64,000 nt of DNA from Candidatus Saccharimonadota bacterium (GCA_028286345.1 JAQBRT010000001.1:186001-250000), one strand, 5' to 3'; shown: positions 6,533 through 15,469, counted from the first letter of the stretch. Notes: generated from the letters alone by a model not told the origin. Numbers and translations: made by a program.

Positions 6533-7843
6533 ATGAGAATTTTAAGTTCAGACGTCCATGAACATATTGGCAAAGAAATTACCGTTAGCGGCTGGCTGCA
6601 CAAAAAGCGCCTGCTTGGCGGCCTGACGTTTATCAGCCTACGCGACCGCCGTGGCCTAGTGCAGATTGTTATCCAGAACAAAGACGAAGTCGAAAAGCTA
6701 CGCGGCATGCAAATTGGTACCGTCCTCGAAGTTGGCGGCACAGTCAAAGACGAGCCACGCGCTCCCGGTGGTGCTGAACTCCATGAAGCTACGCTAACCG
6801 TCCTAGTGCCCGTAACCGAAGAGCCGCCAATCGAAATCGATAAACCGCTCAGCCACAAATCAGATAACCTCGACACGCTATTTGATTACCGCGTAATTGG
6901 CCTGCGCAACCTGCAAGAAGCCAAAGTCTTCAAAATCCGTGCCGGCCTCCTTAAATACCTGCGCGAGTTCTTAACTGGCCAAGAGTTTGTTGAAATCAAC
7001 ACGCCAAAAATCCTAGCCGGCGCAACCGAAGGAGGCGCAGAGGTCTTTAAGGTCGACTACTTTGGCCGCGAAGCCGTCCTAGCCCAAAGCCCACAGTTTT
7101 ACAAGCAGATCATGACCGGTGTCTTTGAGCGCGTTTTTGAAATAGCACCAGCCTACCGCGCCGAACTGTCCGCCACCACCCGCCACGTATCAGAAGTCAC
7201 CATGCTCGACATTGAGATGGGCTTTATTGACGGCCATGAGAATGTGCTCGACATGGTCCAAGACATGACCCACTATGCGCTCACCAAAACCTACGAGGAC
7301 TTTGCCGACGAACTAAAGAGCCTCAACGCTCCCGAGCTTGTCCTAACCAAAAAGTTCCCACGATACACTGTTGCTGAGATCCACGAGATGTACACCAAAG
7401 CCACTGGCACCGACACGACCAAAGAAAAAGACATGACGCCAGACGAAGAGAAATGGATCTGCGCCTACACTAAAGAGCACGATGGATCCGAAGCTGTCTT
7501 TGTAACGCACTTCCCAGTCGAAGCCATGAAGTTTTACCACCGCGTTAACCCAGACGACCCAAGTACTGTTATGTGGGCCGACCTGTTATTCCGTGGTGTA
7601 GAAATTGCCACCTGCCCGCAGCGCGAAAACAACTACGAAAAGCTTGTCGAACAGATGAAAAAAGCCGGCCTCGACCCCGAGCATCCCGGCTACAAGTACT
7701 ACCTCCAAGCCTTTAAACATGGCCTGCCAGAACACGGCGGCTGTGGCTACGGCATCGACCGCCTGGTCCAAAAAACCATCGGCCTAGCCAACATCAAAGA
7801 AGCCATCCTGTTCCCACGCGACATTAACCGCTTAGCACCGTAA
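6533..7843 (+). CDS. aspS: Aspartyl-tRNA synthetase, archaeal/non-discriminating type
   Basis: A 436-residue class II synthetase. An OB-fold anticodon-binding domain fills residues 1-100 (VSGWLHKKRLLGGLTFISLRD). The catalytic core has motif 2 with the FEIAPAYRAE loop and motif 3 GCGYGIDRLVQ near the C-terminus, ending LFPRDINRLAP. The length and ending fit the archaeal-type AspRS, which lacks the bacterial GAD insertion domain. Such enzymes often charge both tRNA-Asp and tRNA-Asn, with GatCAB repairing the latter; that is known for the family and only inferred here. A GGAG ribosome site lies 9 nt upstream, after a structured leader. Confidence 0.92.
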   Translation: MRILSSDVHEHIGKEITVSGWLHKKRLLGGLTFISLRDRRGLVQIVIQNKDEVEKLRGMQIGTVLEVGGTVKDEPRAPGGAELHEATLTVLVPVTEEPPIEIDKPLSHKSDNLDTLFDYRVIGLRNLQEAKVFKIRAGLLKYLREFLTGQEFVEINTPKILAGATEGGAEVFKVDYFGREAVLAQSPQFYKQIMTGVFERVFEIAPAYRAELSATTRHVSEVTMLDIEMGFIDGHENVLDMVQDMTHYALTKTYEDFADELKSLNAPELVLTKKFPRYTVAEIHEMYTKATGTDTTKEKDMTPDEEKWICAYTKEHDGSEAVFVTHFPVEAMKFYHRVNPDDPSTVMWADLLFRGVEIATCPQRENNYEKLVEQMKKAGLDPEHPGYKYYLQAFKHGLPEHGGCGYGIDRLVQKTIGLANIKEAILFPRDINRLAP

Positions 7844-7862
7844 GCAAGAAAGTGAAAGACCG

Positions 7863-8819
7863 ATAAAAACTTTTATCTTTGACCCACTATGGGACGACCT
7901 AACAAACCCTGAACAACTCGAAAGTCTTAAACAGGCCGGTCTAGAGCTGCACATCGTAAAGGAGCTGGCACCACTGAGCGAATGCGCTGAGCTATTCGCT
8001 GGCGATGACGAACGCTTGCTTTGCCTCAACCCCGACTATGTTAACTGGGCGCTTACAGTCGATGACGTCAAAGGAATCCCCAACCTTAAAGCAGTTCTGA
8101 TTGCCTCCACCGCCTTTGGCTGGTTGGATGTTGCAGGTATAGCCGATCTGGGCGTTCCAGTTTGTAATGTCCGCGGCTTTTCGTCGCAAGCAGTTGCTGA
8201 GTGGTCTACGATGAGTATGTTTGTGCTGGCTCGCCAAATTCCGCGCTTAATAAAGGACGGTTTCCCACTCGATTACGACAAAGACTACATGAAGTATCGT
8301 GGCGTAGAGCTAAAGGGAAAGACTGTTGGCATTGTCGGCCTAGGGAATATTGGTACCGCCATTGCTGAACGTTGCACTGCGCTAGGCATGCACGTAACGT
8401 ACTGGTCGCGCAGTGCACGTAACAACAACTATAAATATAGTGAACTATCAGATCTCATGGCCACAGCTGATGTTATCTTCCCAGTTTTGGCCGTCAACGA
8501 CGACACTACTAAGCTGCTTACTTACCAACTGCTTGACTCCATGAAGCCGAGTGCGATGTTGATTGATATGGTTGACGAGGTGGGCAAGGGCCACGGGCTT
8601 GTCGATCTTGATTACGCAGTGCAAAAAGTTGCTAATGGATCGCTCTACGGCTTGGGGATTGAGGCTAAGCCAAATACCTTTAATGACTATAACGGTAATG
8701 TTTGGGCTGCACCTCCGTATGCCTGGACAACCGATAGCTCAATGCTTGGGTGTGAATCTCGGCTCGTGGATAACATACTTGCAGCTGCCCAAGACCAGTT
8801 CCCAAACAGAATTAATTAA
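7863..8819 (+). CDS. D-isomer-specific 2-hydroxyacid dehydrogenase-like protein, apparent ATA start
   Basis: The NAD-binding Rossmann core is clear: KGKTVGIVGLGNIGTAIAERC carries GxGxxG, and later MKPSAMLIDMVDEVGKG matches the family's 'lINtaRG' region. The usual catalytic Arg/Glu/His set is not obvious (the normal R-G is replaced by VDEVG), so activity is doubtful. The first ATG in frame is 8016, but the frame upstream encodes a fitting N-terminus (KTFIFDPLWDDL...) back to an in-frame TAG at 7833. There is no ATG, GTG or TTG in that stretch before 8016 except a late TTG; ATA 7863 is the natural position. It follows aspS by 19 nt. Confidence 0.72.
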   Translation: MKTFIFDPLWDDLTNPEQLESLKQAGLELHIVKELAPLSECAELFAGDDERLLCLNPDYVNWALTVDDVKGIPNLKAVLIASTAFGWLDVAGIADLGVPVCNVRGFSSQAVAEWSTMSMFVLARQIPRLIKDGFPLDYDKDYMKYRGVELKGKTVGIVGLGNIGTAIAERCTALGMHVTYWSRSARNNNYKYSELSDLMATADVIFPVLAVNDDTTKLLTYQLLDSMKPSAMLIDMVDEVGKGHGLVDLDYAVQKVANGSLYGLGIEAKPNTFNDYNGNVWAAPPYAWTTDSSMLGCESRLVDNILAAAQDQFPNRIN

Positions 8820-8993
8820 GAGTAAGATTTCTTACAGCCCACCAAGTCTCCATCGTTATACTAGGACGCAAGTACACTTAGTATTTACTAACAAACTGAG
8901 ATTGAACCGGCTGTGCCCTCACCGATCTGATAATCTCGTTAGCAAGCACTAAACGTACTCTTACATCACCTAAAAACCATAGGAGTATTTGCT

Positions 8994-9590
8994 ATGGAAC
9001 AAAACACGCTGCGGCGGGGCATTGCTGTATTTGCCCCACCTTTAGCCGCACTCGCCATTGTGGGACCAGAGATGTTCTCTGGCGGTGCCGCAACCCAAAC
9101 ATTAGAAGCACCGTCCTACGCTGCTGTAGGCCTTTACAGTGGCCAAGAAGAACTGCACGATATGCGTAGCCAAGTTGTTGATGCCCGAGAGGCCGAGCTT
9201 GCACGTGAGCAGGCTGCAGCCGAGCGCGCCGCGGCCGCCCGAGAGCGCGCAGCCCGCATTGCTGCTGCCCGGGCTGAAGCCAACCGTTCACGCAGTAGCG
9301 GTGGACAGCCAAGCGCGCCGCGCATACGCATCCGGCCGCAAACTCGAGACCGCGCCGCATCGTTTGCTGCTCTGCGAAACTGCGAATCAGGAGGTAATTA
9401 CCAGGCAAATACTGGCAATGGCTACTATGGAGCATATCAATTTGACCTTCGAACATTTCATGGGCTTGGCTATTCCGGCCGGCCGGACCAGGCATCGCCG
9501 GCTACTCAGGATGCCGCAGCTGATAGGCTGCAAAAGGGACGTGGTTGGTCGCCTTGGCCCTCATGTGCCCGCAAACTAGGGCTTCTTTAA
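8994..9590 (+). CDS. Resuscitation-promoting-factor-like muralytic enzyme (transglycosylase-like domain)
   Basis: A 198-residue exported protein: N-terminal hydrophobic segment (about 10-26), Ala/Arg/Glu-rich coiled segment (60-100), and a C-terminal Rpf/transglycosylase-like domain (123-198). The core CESGGNYQANTGNGYYGAYQF matches actinobacterial Rpf; the catalytic glutamate would be E131. C130 and C191 match the conserved Rpf disulfide, and WSPWPSCA matches the family ending. Rpf proteins cleave peptidoglycan glycan strands and wake dormant Actinobacteria. Here it could act on the cell's own wall or on a host's. A TAGGAG site precedes ATG 8994. Fold call strong, biological role inferred. 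Confidence 0.88.
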   Translation: MEQNTLRRGIAVFAPPLAALAIVGPEMFSGGAATQTLEAPSYAAVGLYSGQEELHDMRSQVVDAREAELAREQAAAERAAAARERAARIAAARAEANRSRSSGGQPSAPRIRIRPQTRDRAASFAALRNCESGGNYQANTGNGYYGAYQFDLRTFHGLGYSGRPDQASPATQDAAADRLQKGRGWSPWPSCARKLGLL

Positions 9591-9890
9591 CCCCTGGACT
9601 TTAGGCCGGAGCGTTATCGAGTGACCGCCACAAATACCAGCAGGCAACTGACTCATACGGATGCCAGCTGTTGGCTCTGGGAATGAGCCGCCAAACAAGT
9701 CACGGAAGCGCTGTTTGATGGCCGCCGCCGCTTTAACGCTGAGCTGCTGGCCAATAATCGAATCACCAAGTGCCCGGTAATAGTCATGGTGCGGCACAAA
9801 AGTGGCCACGCCCTGTGCGGCAATCACTGGCGCCAACACTGGATCATGAGTGCTGAGATGGTTTGCGGCCTGGCGCAGATGTGTATCCAT
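9576..9890 (-). pseudogene. Truncated AlkA-like DNA glycosylase (5' fragment)
   Basis: The first about 75 residues from ATG 9890 match the start of AlkA-type HhH-GPD glycosylases: DPVLAPVIAAQG..., then YYRALGDSIIGQQLSVKAAAAI and FGGSFPEP. After that the frame loses similarity and stops after 104 residues, inside the 3' end of the Rpf-like gene. The helix-hairpin-helix and catalytic Asp of the full enzyme (about 200 residues) are missing. Short stretches such as GLKSRG in another frame hint at decayed downstream sequence. A TACAAT box (minus strand, 9897-9902) lies 6 nt before the ATG, so it may still be transcribed. Confidence 0.65.
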
Positions 9891-9932
9891 AGCTCTATTG
9901 TAGAGCACTAGGCCGCCTGCTATAGTCGATAC

Positions 9933-10256
9933 ATGGCAGAGGTTTGCACTCACAATAAATACGACGAGCAACCTGATCTTAATGCGGACTACAAAGCCGC
10001 AATAGAATACCGAAAGAGTGGCCAGCGTACCTGGTTCACTGGAGCTGTGCAGGCAGTCGTAGAACTGCGCAGTATAGGAGACAGCCCAGAACGTTTACTA
10101 GCTATCCGCGAAGGGGTTATATGTGGGGCTGGAGCATGCGCGGCCCATAGTGTCCAGGTGGTAGAAACACCAGTCAACGATGGCTCAGTCGACAACTATC
10201 GACCGCCCACTCCACGCGAAAATGAAGAAACTACCTTGACAGTCCGAGCCCAATAA
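9933..10256 (+). CDS. Small soluble protein, unknown
   Basis: A 107-residue protein divergent from the AlkA fragment, with 42 bp between the starts. TATAGT (9921-9926) stands 6 nt before the ATG, so the mRNA should be leaderless. The middle (RTWFTGAVQAVVELRSIGDSPERLLAIREGVICGAGACAAH) looks like one compact domain with two nearby cysteines; the ends are polar. No transmembrane helix. I recognise no family. Confidence 0.65.
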   Translation: MAEVCTHNKYDEQPDLNADYKAAIEYRKSGQRTWFTGAVQAVVELRSIGDSPERLLAIREGVICGAGACAAHSVQVVETPVNDGSVDNYRPPTPRENEETTLTVRAQ

Positions 10257-10421
10257 TTAAAACTATAAGTAAGGTTTTTTAAACAAACAATTTACATGAG
10301 CTTTTATATACACCAGAAAAAACGGCTAAACGCGTGGGCACTTACGTTCTTGCAGCGCTTATCATAGATATCTTAAAACGCTTTTGCTTATAGCCCGGCT
10401 TTGTTAGACTGGAGGTAGTCT

Positions 10422-12371
10422 ATGCGTTGGAAAAATATCGCAAAATCCTCTACGGAAACTGAGGCCCTCGAAAAGCGGGTCGATGCCATGATGGACCCCA
10501 GCCAGGCCGATCCAGGGCCAGCACCGCAAGCAAAGGCCAAAGAAACCATCGATATTTTTGAAGACCCGGCAGCTAAGTCTAAGCTGCCAAATAGCTGGCT
10601 CAACGAAGTTAGCAAAGCTGCTCCTACTCCTACGGAAGTTAACACATCACAAAGCACCGAAATTGATGACATTGCCACCGACCGTGCAGTCGAGGCCATT
10701 ACCCAAGAAGAACCTAAAGACTTCTCGGCACCAAAACGGCCAATTGAAAAACATAGCCGCCTTAGGTTCCTAAAAAACAAGCGCGTTTGGATTCCGGCGC
10801 TTGTCTTGCTGCTGGCCATTGCTGCATTGCCGCTGACGCGCTACCTGCTACTCGGCCTCGTCATTAAAGAGCCTTATACAATTAGCGTCAAAGACAGTAA
10901 AACTGGCGTGGTAGTGAGCGGTGCAAAAGTTACGCTCGGCAATAGCGTTGGTGAAACTGATGGCTCGGGCAAAGTTGTACTGCGGGCGGGAGTCGGGTCA
11001 CGCACGGTAACGGTTACCAAGGCCAACTTTACGGCGGCCACAGCAAAAGTTTTTGTTGGTTTTACTGGGACCAAGCAAAGTACCGTTCAGTTTGTTGCTA
11101 CCGGGCGCTCGGTGCCGGTCAAGATTGTTAACTCTATTACCGGTAAGCCAGTTGCTAATGCCAGGATTGAGGTTGACAAGGCCAGCGCTAAAACCGATAG
11201 CCAGGGAACGGCAACGCTGGTGTTATCGATCGGTTCGGGTACCAAAAAAGCTACCATCACGACCGATGGTTACAATGACCTGGCGGTCACAATTGATGTT
11301 GGCATCCAGCAGCAAAAGTTTAAAATTACCCCTGTTGGCAAGCTATATTTCTTATCAAATAAAAGTGGCAAAATTGACGTAGTAAAATCTGACCTGGATG
11401 GATCCAACCGCCAAACGGTGCTTGCCGGTACTGGCAACGAAGAAACAGCTACAACCAGCCTGATCGCCTCGCGCGACTGGCAGTACCTAGTGCTCAAAGC
11501 CAAGCGTGACAATAACCAAGCCGGCCTATACCTGATTGATACTGCTACAGATAAGGCGACGCAATTTGAAAGCGCCAGTAACACAATTTCGTTGGTTGGC
11601 TGGTATGGGCACACGGTTATTTACGACGTCCTTAAGGGCTCATCCTCGGCCTGGCAAAACGGCCGTGAAGCCATTAAGAGCTATAATGCCGAAACCTCAC
11701 AGCTCAACCAACTAGATCAAAATGCAGCCGAGGGCAGTAGCACTAGCTATGGTTACGAAGCATTTAGTGACCTGCACATTGTGGATAATGCCATTGTCTA
11801 CAGCGTCCAGTGGCTTGCCTCTGGCGGTTTTGACCTATCGACTAAGAGTGCCAGTATCCGCGGGATGCAGCCAAACGGCACGGCCAAAAAAGACTACCAA
11901 ACCTTTCCTCAAAGCAACATAACGGGCATTAAATCGGTAGTTGATGCGCCGGGCGACATTTACTACGCTGTCACGGCTACAGCAGACGGCAGGGCAACCT
12001 ATTATGAGTACCAGAACGCCGCTGTTACCGTTAACACCAATCTAGATGACGCAGGCTTTAATAAGGGCTACCCAACGTATTTGTTTTCACCATCGGGTAC
12101 CCAAACTGCCTGGGAAGAAACCGCTGGTGCCAACCACTTCTTTATTGGTGATAACACCGGTAAACGCCAAAAACAGATTGGCAACCTGAGTGGCCTCCAA
12201 CCATATGCTTGGTTTGGCGAAAACTACATTGTTGCTACCCGCGGCACTGGTGGGCTGTACATCTTCTCACCAACCGACAAAGATAGTGTTAGCAACCCGC
12301 TGCGGATCACTGACTACTTCAAGACTGGCCAGAACTATGCCGGCAACAGCTATAGTTACGGCGGTTTCTAA
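10422..12371 (+). CDS. Membrane-anchored protein with two carboxypeptidase-regulatory-like domains and a beta-propeller-like region
   Basis: A 649-residue protein. Residues 1-120 are a charged cytoplasmic tail, one transmembrane helix follows (about 126-146, VWIPALVLLLAIAALPLTRYLLL). Then come two tandem Ig-like CarboxypepD_reg/PEGA-type domains (YTISVKDSKTGVVVSGAKVTLG... and VPVKIVNSITGKPVANARIEVD...). The rest (about 300-649) has repeated strands such as KLYFLSNKSGKIDVVKSDLDGSNRQTV and YLFSPSGTQTAWEE, like TolB/DUF5050 propeller blades. It is probably a surface protein that binds something; no catalytic motif is seen. A GGAGG ribosome site precedes the ATG. Its stop overlaps that of the convergent LssY_C gene. 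Confidence 0.8.
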   Translation: MRWKNIAKSSTETEALEKRVDAMMDPSQADPGPAPQAKAKETIDIFEDPAAKSKLPNSWLNEVSKAAPTPTEVNTSQSTEIDDIATDRAVEAITQEEPKDFSAPKRPIEKHSRLRFLKNKRVWIPALVLLLAIAALPLTRYLLLGLVIKEPYTISVKDSKTGVVVSGAKVTLGNSVGETDGSGKVVLRAGVGSRTVTVTKANFTAATAKVFVGFTGTKQSTVQFVATGRSVPVKIVNSITGKPVANARIEVDKASAKTDSQGTATLVLSIGSGTKKATITTDGYNDLAVTIDVGIQQQKFKITPVGKLYFLSNKSGKIDVVKSDLDGSNRQTVLAGTGNEETATTSLIASRDWQYLVLKAKRDNNQAGLYLIDTATDKATQFESASNTISLVGWYGHTVIYDVLKGSSSAWQNGREAIKSYNAETSQLNQLDQNAAEGSSTSYGYEAFSDLHIVDNAIVYSVQWLASGGFDLSTKSASIRGMQPNGTAKKDYQTFPQSNITGIKSVVDAPGDIYYAVTATADGRATYYEYQNAAVTVNTNLDDAGFNKGYPTYLFSPSGTQTAWEETAGANHFFIGDNTGKRQKQIGNLSGLQPYAWFGENYIVATRGTGGLYIFSPTDKDSVSNPLRITDYFKTGQNYAGNSYSYGGF

Positions 12372-13207
12372 GCCTTTTTCTTGAGTTTGACCACGGTCAT
12401 TTTGCCGTCGGTCTGCAGGTAACCGCGCCAAGTCCGGTTAACCAGGCGGTAGGGTTTTTCTAGTTGGACAGCAGATGTAGAAGCCACCAGTTTTTTAGCT
12501 TTGAGCTGTTCCAAGATCAATTCCCGTTCGCGGTCAGTATCCGGGTGAACCATATGGGTTAGCTGCATGTTGTGGCGGATAAACATGATCCCAACGTCGA
12601 GCGATGAGGCTCCAACCCACAGTAAATTGTCGCCTTGAATGTGGGCCCGCCGGTGGTGCCAATGAATAGTGTGGACACTGAGCCGTTTTTTATCCTCGTA
12701 GGTAGTCGCCCAAAAACGCACATGGTGCCGGCTGCCCATACTACCAGCAATCGGGATTTCAAAAGCAATGTCCTGCTTGCGGCCAAATAAGTACAAGCTG
12801 CTCACCGGCGCGGTTTCATAGACGGTGCCAAAAATAACAGAAGTAACAGCATGTATGATATTCCTGAAGCTATGTGGATCGGCTACGTGCCAACCAGCTT
12901 GCTCCATGACGCTAATTAATTGCCGGCGCGTGGTGATAATACCGATATTAAGCGGGTCGGAAGCAAAGCCATCGGGCGTTACGCAGTAGCGTGGCAAGTG
13001 GTCGGTCGGGCGAATTGCCCGGATTGCCCGGATGATAGCCGGGATTAAGACGTAAGCCCCCAGGGCATAGGTTACTAATACTGCAAATGCTACCGGTAAG
13101 CGCCTATCAAAATAGGGGAAAATTGTCTGGACAGACAAAGATGCAATAATGATTCCTGGAACCAGAAGCGCAAAGCGTTTTAAAACTCGAGTACCGTATT
13201 GAAACAT
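12368..13207 (-). CDS. LssY_C-domain membrane protein
   Basis: A 279-residue protein with two N-terminal transmembrane helices (about 12-30 and 37-60). They are followed by a soluble domain with the LssY C-terminal signature: DPLNIGIITTRRQLISVMEQAGWHVADP, then TAPVSSLYLFGRKQDIAFEIP, RHHVRFW, LWVGASSLDVG and LTHMVHPDTDRERE. The domain is found alone or fused to PAP2-type phosphatases in the LssY family of envelope proteins; its biochemical role is unknown. ATG 13207 has AGGGGG 6-7 nt upstream and is preferred to 13228. Confidence 0.8.
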   Translation of the reverse strand: MFQYGTRVLKRFALLVPGIIIASLSVQTIFPYFDRRLPVAFAVLVTYALGAYVLIPAIIRAIRAIRPTDHLPRYCVTPDGFASDPLNIGIITTRRQLISVMEQAGWHVADPHSFRNIIHAVTSVIFGTVYETAPVSSLYLFGRKQDIAFEIPIAGSMGSRHHVRFWATTYEDKKRLSVHTIHWHHRRAHIQGDNLLWVGASSLDVGIMFIRHNMQLTHMVHPDTDRERELILEQLKAKKLVASTSAVQLEKPYRLVNRTWRGYLQTDGKMTVVKLKKKA

Positions 13208-13307
13208 AGACGTCCCCCTATAATACAATGAACAGATGTAGTTAACGAAGAAGCAAGTATAAGCTACGACTTTAAAGTGCTTATGGCTATGCTACAATAA
13301 GGAAATT

Positions 13308-13592
13308 ATGGACAGCCAACCAACTCCAGTAACACCACCTCCAGCTACAGAACCAGCACCAGCCGAAGCCCTTGCCACCGAGCCAATGCCAGTAAAAATC
13401 GCTGACACTCCTCAGGTTCCTGAAGCTCCTACCCGCGAGACCCCAGCCTCGCCGGCACCCCCAGCCCCAGCGCCGCCGCCAGCTCCTAAAAAACCAGCCA
13501 ATCCAGCCGCAAAAGCCATTACTGTTACGGTGGTGGTCTTTGTTGTCCTAGCCGCGCTTGCGGTTTTGGCATACACCCAATCAGCCAAGTAA
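13308..13592 (+). CDS. Pro/Ala-rich protein with C-terminal membrane helix
   Basis: A 94-residue protein. Residues 1-66 are Pro/Ala/Glu/Thr-rich and surely disordered; residues 68-90 form one transmembrane helix (AITVTVVVFVVLAALAVLAYT), and only about four residues follow. It is a tail-anchored-like protein with the disordered part most likely in the cytoplasm. TACAAT (13293-13298) 9 nt before the ATG makes it leaderless. A similar design (low-complexity N-terminus, C-terminal helix) is seen at 33034. Function unknown. Confidence 0.75.
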   Translation: MDSQPTPVTPPPATEPAPAEALATEPMPVKIADTPQVPEAPTRETPASPAPPAPAPPPAPKKPANPAAKAITVTVVVFVVLAALAVLAYTQSAK

Positions 13593-13610
13593 TAAGGTAC
13601 AATGAACGGC

Positions 13611-14186
13611 ATGCTCAAAAGCCTTGCTGACGACCTCAAAAAACCAGCCGCCATCGCCGTTATCCCAACTGATACGGTTTATGGCGTTGTTGCCCGCGCC
13701 GCTGACCAAGAAGCCGTTGCCAGGCTGTATGCTCTCAAGCACCGCCAAGGCAAGCCCGGTACCCTTGTTGCAGCAAGCCTTGAGCAGCTCGAAGCCCTCG
13801 GCCTCAAACACCGCTACCTCAAAGCCGTCGAACAGTTCTGGCCCGGACCTTTAAGCGTAATTATCCCTTGTGCCGATCCAGCACTCGCTTACTTACACCA
13901 AGGCAAAATGAGCCTAGCCGTGCGGATTCCTGCTAAGCCAGAGCTCCAAGAACTGCTCCAAGAAACTGGCCCGCTGCTTACCAGTAGCGCCAACCATCCC
14001 AGCGAACCACCTGCCACCACCATTCAGCAAGCCAAAGATTACTTTGGTAATGAAGTTGACGTTTACTTTGACGGCGGCGACCTATCTGAGCACAAGCCAT
14101 CTACAATTATCCGTATCGTTGATGACGCCATCGAGATTATCCGCCAAGGCGCAGTTTTCATCGATGAAGAGGGACACCTAGCTTAG
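13611..14186 (+). CDS. tsaC: Threonylcarbamoyl-AMP synthase (Sua5/YrdC family)
   Basis: A 191-residue YrdC-fold enzyme, single-domain TsaC type. IPTDTVYGVVARA (about 18-30) is the substrate-binding signature, and KHRQGKP, WPGPLSVII, LAVRIPA and LTSSANHPSEPPATT follow in family order. It makes threonylcarbamoyl-AMP from threonine, bicarbonate and ATP for the t6A37 modification of ANN-decoding tRNAs, including the CAU tRNAs of this window. ATG 13611 is preferred over 13602, because TACAAT at 13598-13603 overlaps the first ATG and lies 7 nt before the second. Its stop overlaps the 3' end of murC by 4 bp. Confidence 0.9.
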   Translation: MLKSLADDLKKPAAIAVIPTDTVYGVVARAADQEAVARLYALKHRQGKPGTLVAASLEQLEALGLKHRYLKAVEQFWPGPLSVIIPCADPALAYLHQGKMSLAVRIPAKPELQELLQETGPLLTSSANHPSEPPATTIQQAKDYFGNEVDVYFDGGDLSEHKPSTIIRIVDDAIEIIRQGAVFIDEEGHLA

Positions 14187-15469
14187 GCAAATTGCTGGCG
14201 TAGCCAGTCATCAAGGGAGTTGCCGCCACCGCCAGCCATGCAGACGACCATGTTACCTCGGTCTAGGTGGCTTTGGATGGCGTGCTTGAGGTCGTCATCA
14301 CGTTCGGCGGGCAGGGCTATGCTAGGGTCTGCAAGATGCGTAATAAGTTCTGAGGGTGGCAGGATGCGCTGGTCCGGGTCTTCACGCGCAAGGTAGCTGG
14401 GGATCCAGTAGACTTGTTTGGCGCCGTCAAAGCAGTCTTTGTACTCATCTTTGAGGAAGTGCTGTCGGCGGTCGGTAAGCGGCTCGTAGACCACAACCAC
14501 ATCTTGGCCGGTTTCGGTGGCCATTTCGCGGGCAACACTCATGGCGCCACGGATTTTTTCTGGGGTGTGGGCGTAGTCGCTGTAGAGGTTTAGCGCAATC
14601 ATTTCCATTCGCCGTGACAGGCCGGGGAATTGGTTGCTCAGTTCAATCAGTTTGCTGGGATCAGTATGGGTGATTTTGCGGACGGCTTCCATGGCCAGCC
14701 AGGCATCTAGGCGGTTATAAAAGCCTTTTAAAGTCAGCACTTCATTGTCTTGGTAGCGCATAACCGATACCGTGTCTGAATCTTCCAGGCCTAGATAGTT
14801 GGCATCGTCTTCCCAGATGTAGGTGCGCTTGGATTGCTCGATAAATTCATGGAAAGCTTGCTGGTAATCTTCGCGTGTCGGGAATATTTCGTGGTGGTCC
14901 CAACTGACTCCAGTAATTAACGAAAGTGCTGGTTCGTATGCCAGGAAATTGCGGTCAAACTCATCAGCTTCGTAAATAAAGTATTTGCTGGCCGGATCGT
15001 ATTCGCCCATCTCGGCAAAGATGGTTTTAGCGGGCAGCAAGTAGCTAATTGGTTCGCCGAGCCGCTTGAATAACCAGGTGACCATGGCTGTGGTAGTAGT
15101 CTTGCCGTGGGTCCCGGCAACAGCAATCATCTGTAGGTCTTTGTCCTTTAGGATCTGGTTGAGCAGTTCGTCGCGCTTGCTCATTTTAATGTTTTGGTCA
15201 CGGCAAAACTGTAGCTCCGGCGCGTTAGGATTTTCGAGCGGCAGGGCAGAGGTGTAGACAAACCAGTCGATCGGCTGTTTGTCGTGCAGTTTGGCAATAG
15301 CCTCATGTGTCTGGCCAACATGTACATTGGTAATGCCGTGCTTTTTAAGATAGGCAATATACTGCGAATCCTGCTTATCCGATCCCGAAACTGTGTAACC
15401 GGCCTGATGGGCAATCTGAGCCAGAGGTCCAATGCCCGCGCCACCGATGCCAGAGAAGAAAATATGCAT
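14183..15469 (-). CDS. murC: UDP-N-acetylmuramate--L-alanine ligase (MurC/Mpl type)
   Basis: A 428-residue Mur ligase. The N-terminal Rossmann domain starts with FFSGIGGAGIGPLA, the central ATPase has GTHGKTTT (119-126), and EADEFDRNFL, GVSWDHHEIFPT and DYAHTPEKI follow as in MurC/Mpl. MurC adds the first amino acid of the peptidoglycan stem; Mpl re-attaches a recycled tripeptide. The short length and EADEFD motif leave Mpl possible. It is convergent with tsaC (4-bp overlap). With murJ, the FtsB-like protein and Rpf-like protein here, it supports a peptidoglycan wall. Confidence 0.87.
   Translation of the reverse strand: MHIFFSGIGGAGIGPLAQIAHQAGYTVSGSDKQDSQYIAYLKKHGITNVHVGQTHEAIAKLHDKQPIDWFVYTSALPLENPNAPELQFCRDQNIKMSKRDELLNQILKDKDLQMIAVAGTHGKTTTTAMVTWLFKRLGEPISYLLPAKTIFAEMGEYDPASKYFIYEADEFDRNFLAYEPALSLITGVSWDHHEIFPTREDYQQAFHEFIEQSKRTYIWEDDANYLGLEDSDTVSVMRYQDNEVLTLKGFYNRLDAWLAMEAVRKITHTDPSKLIELSNQFPGLSRRMEMIALNLYSDYAHTPEKIRGAMSVAREMATETGQDVVVVYEPLTDRRQHFLKDEYKDCFDGAKQVYWIPSYLAREDPDQRILPPSELITHLADPSIALPAERDDDLKHAIQSHLDRGNMVVCMAGGGGNSLDDWLRQQFA

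Noticed and set aside
9139-9579. ORFs overlapping the Rpf-like gene in other frames
   Set aside because: The Rpf-like frame carries a conserved catalytic domain; the others show no domain and arise from the GC-rich Ala/Arg segment.
13412-13654. Minus-strand ORF opposite the Pro/Ala-rich gene
   Set aside because: It is the complement of a GC-rich low-complexity coding region, has no promoter or SD, and its Gly/Ala-rich translation is typical of shadow ORFs.
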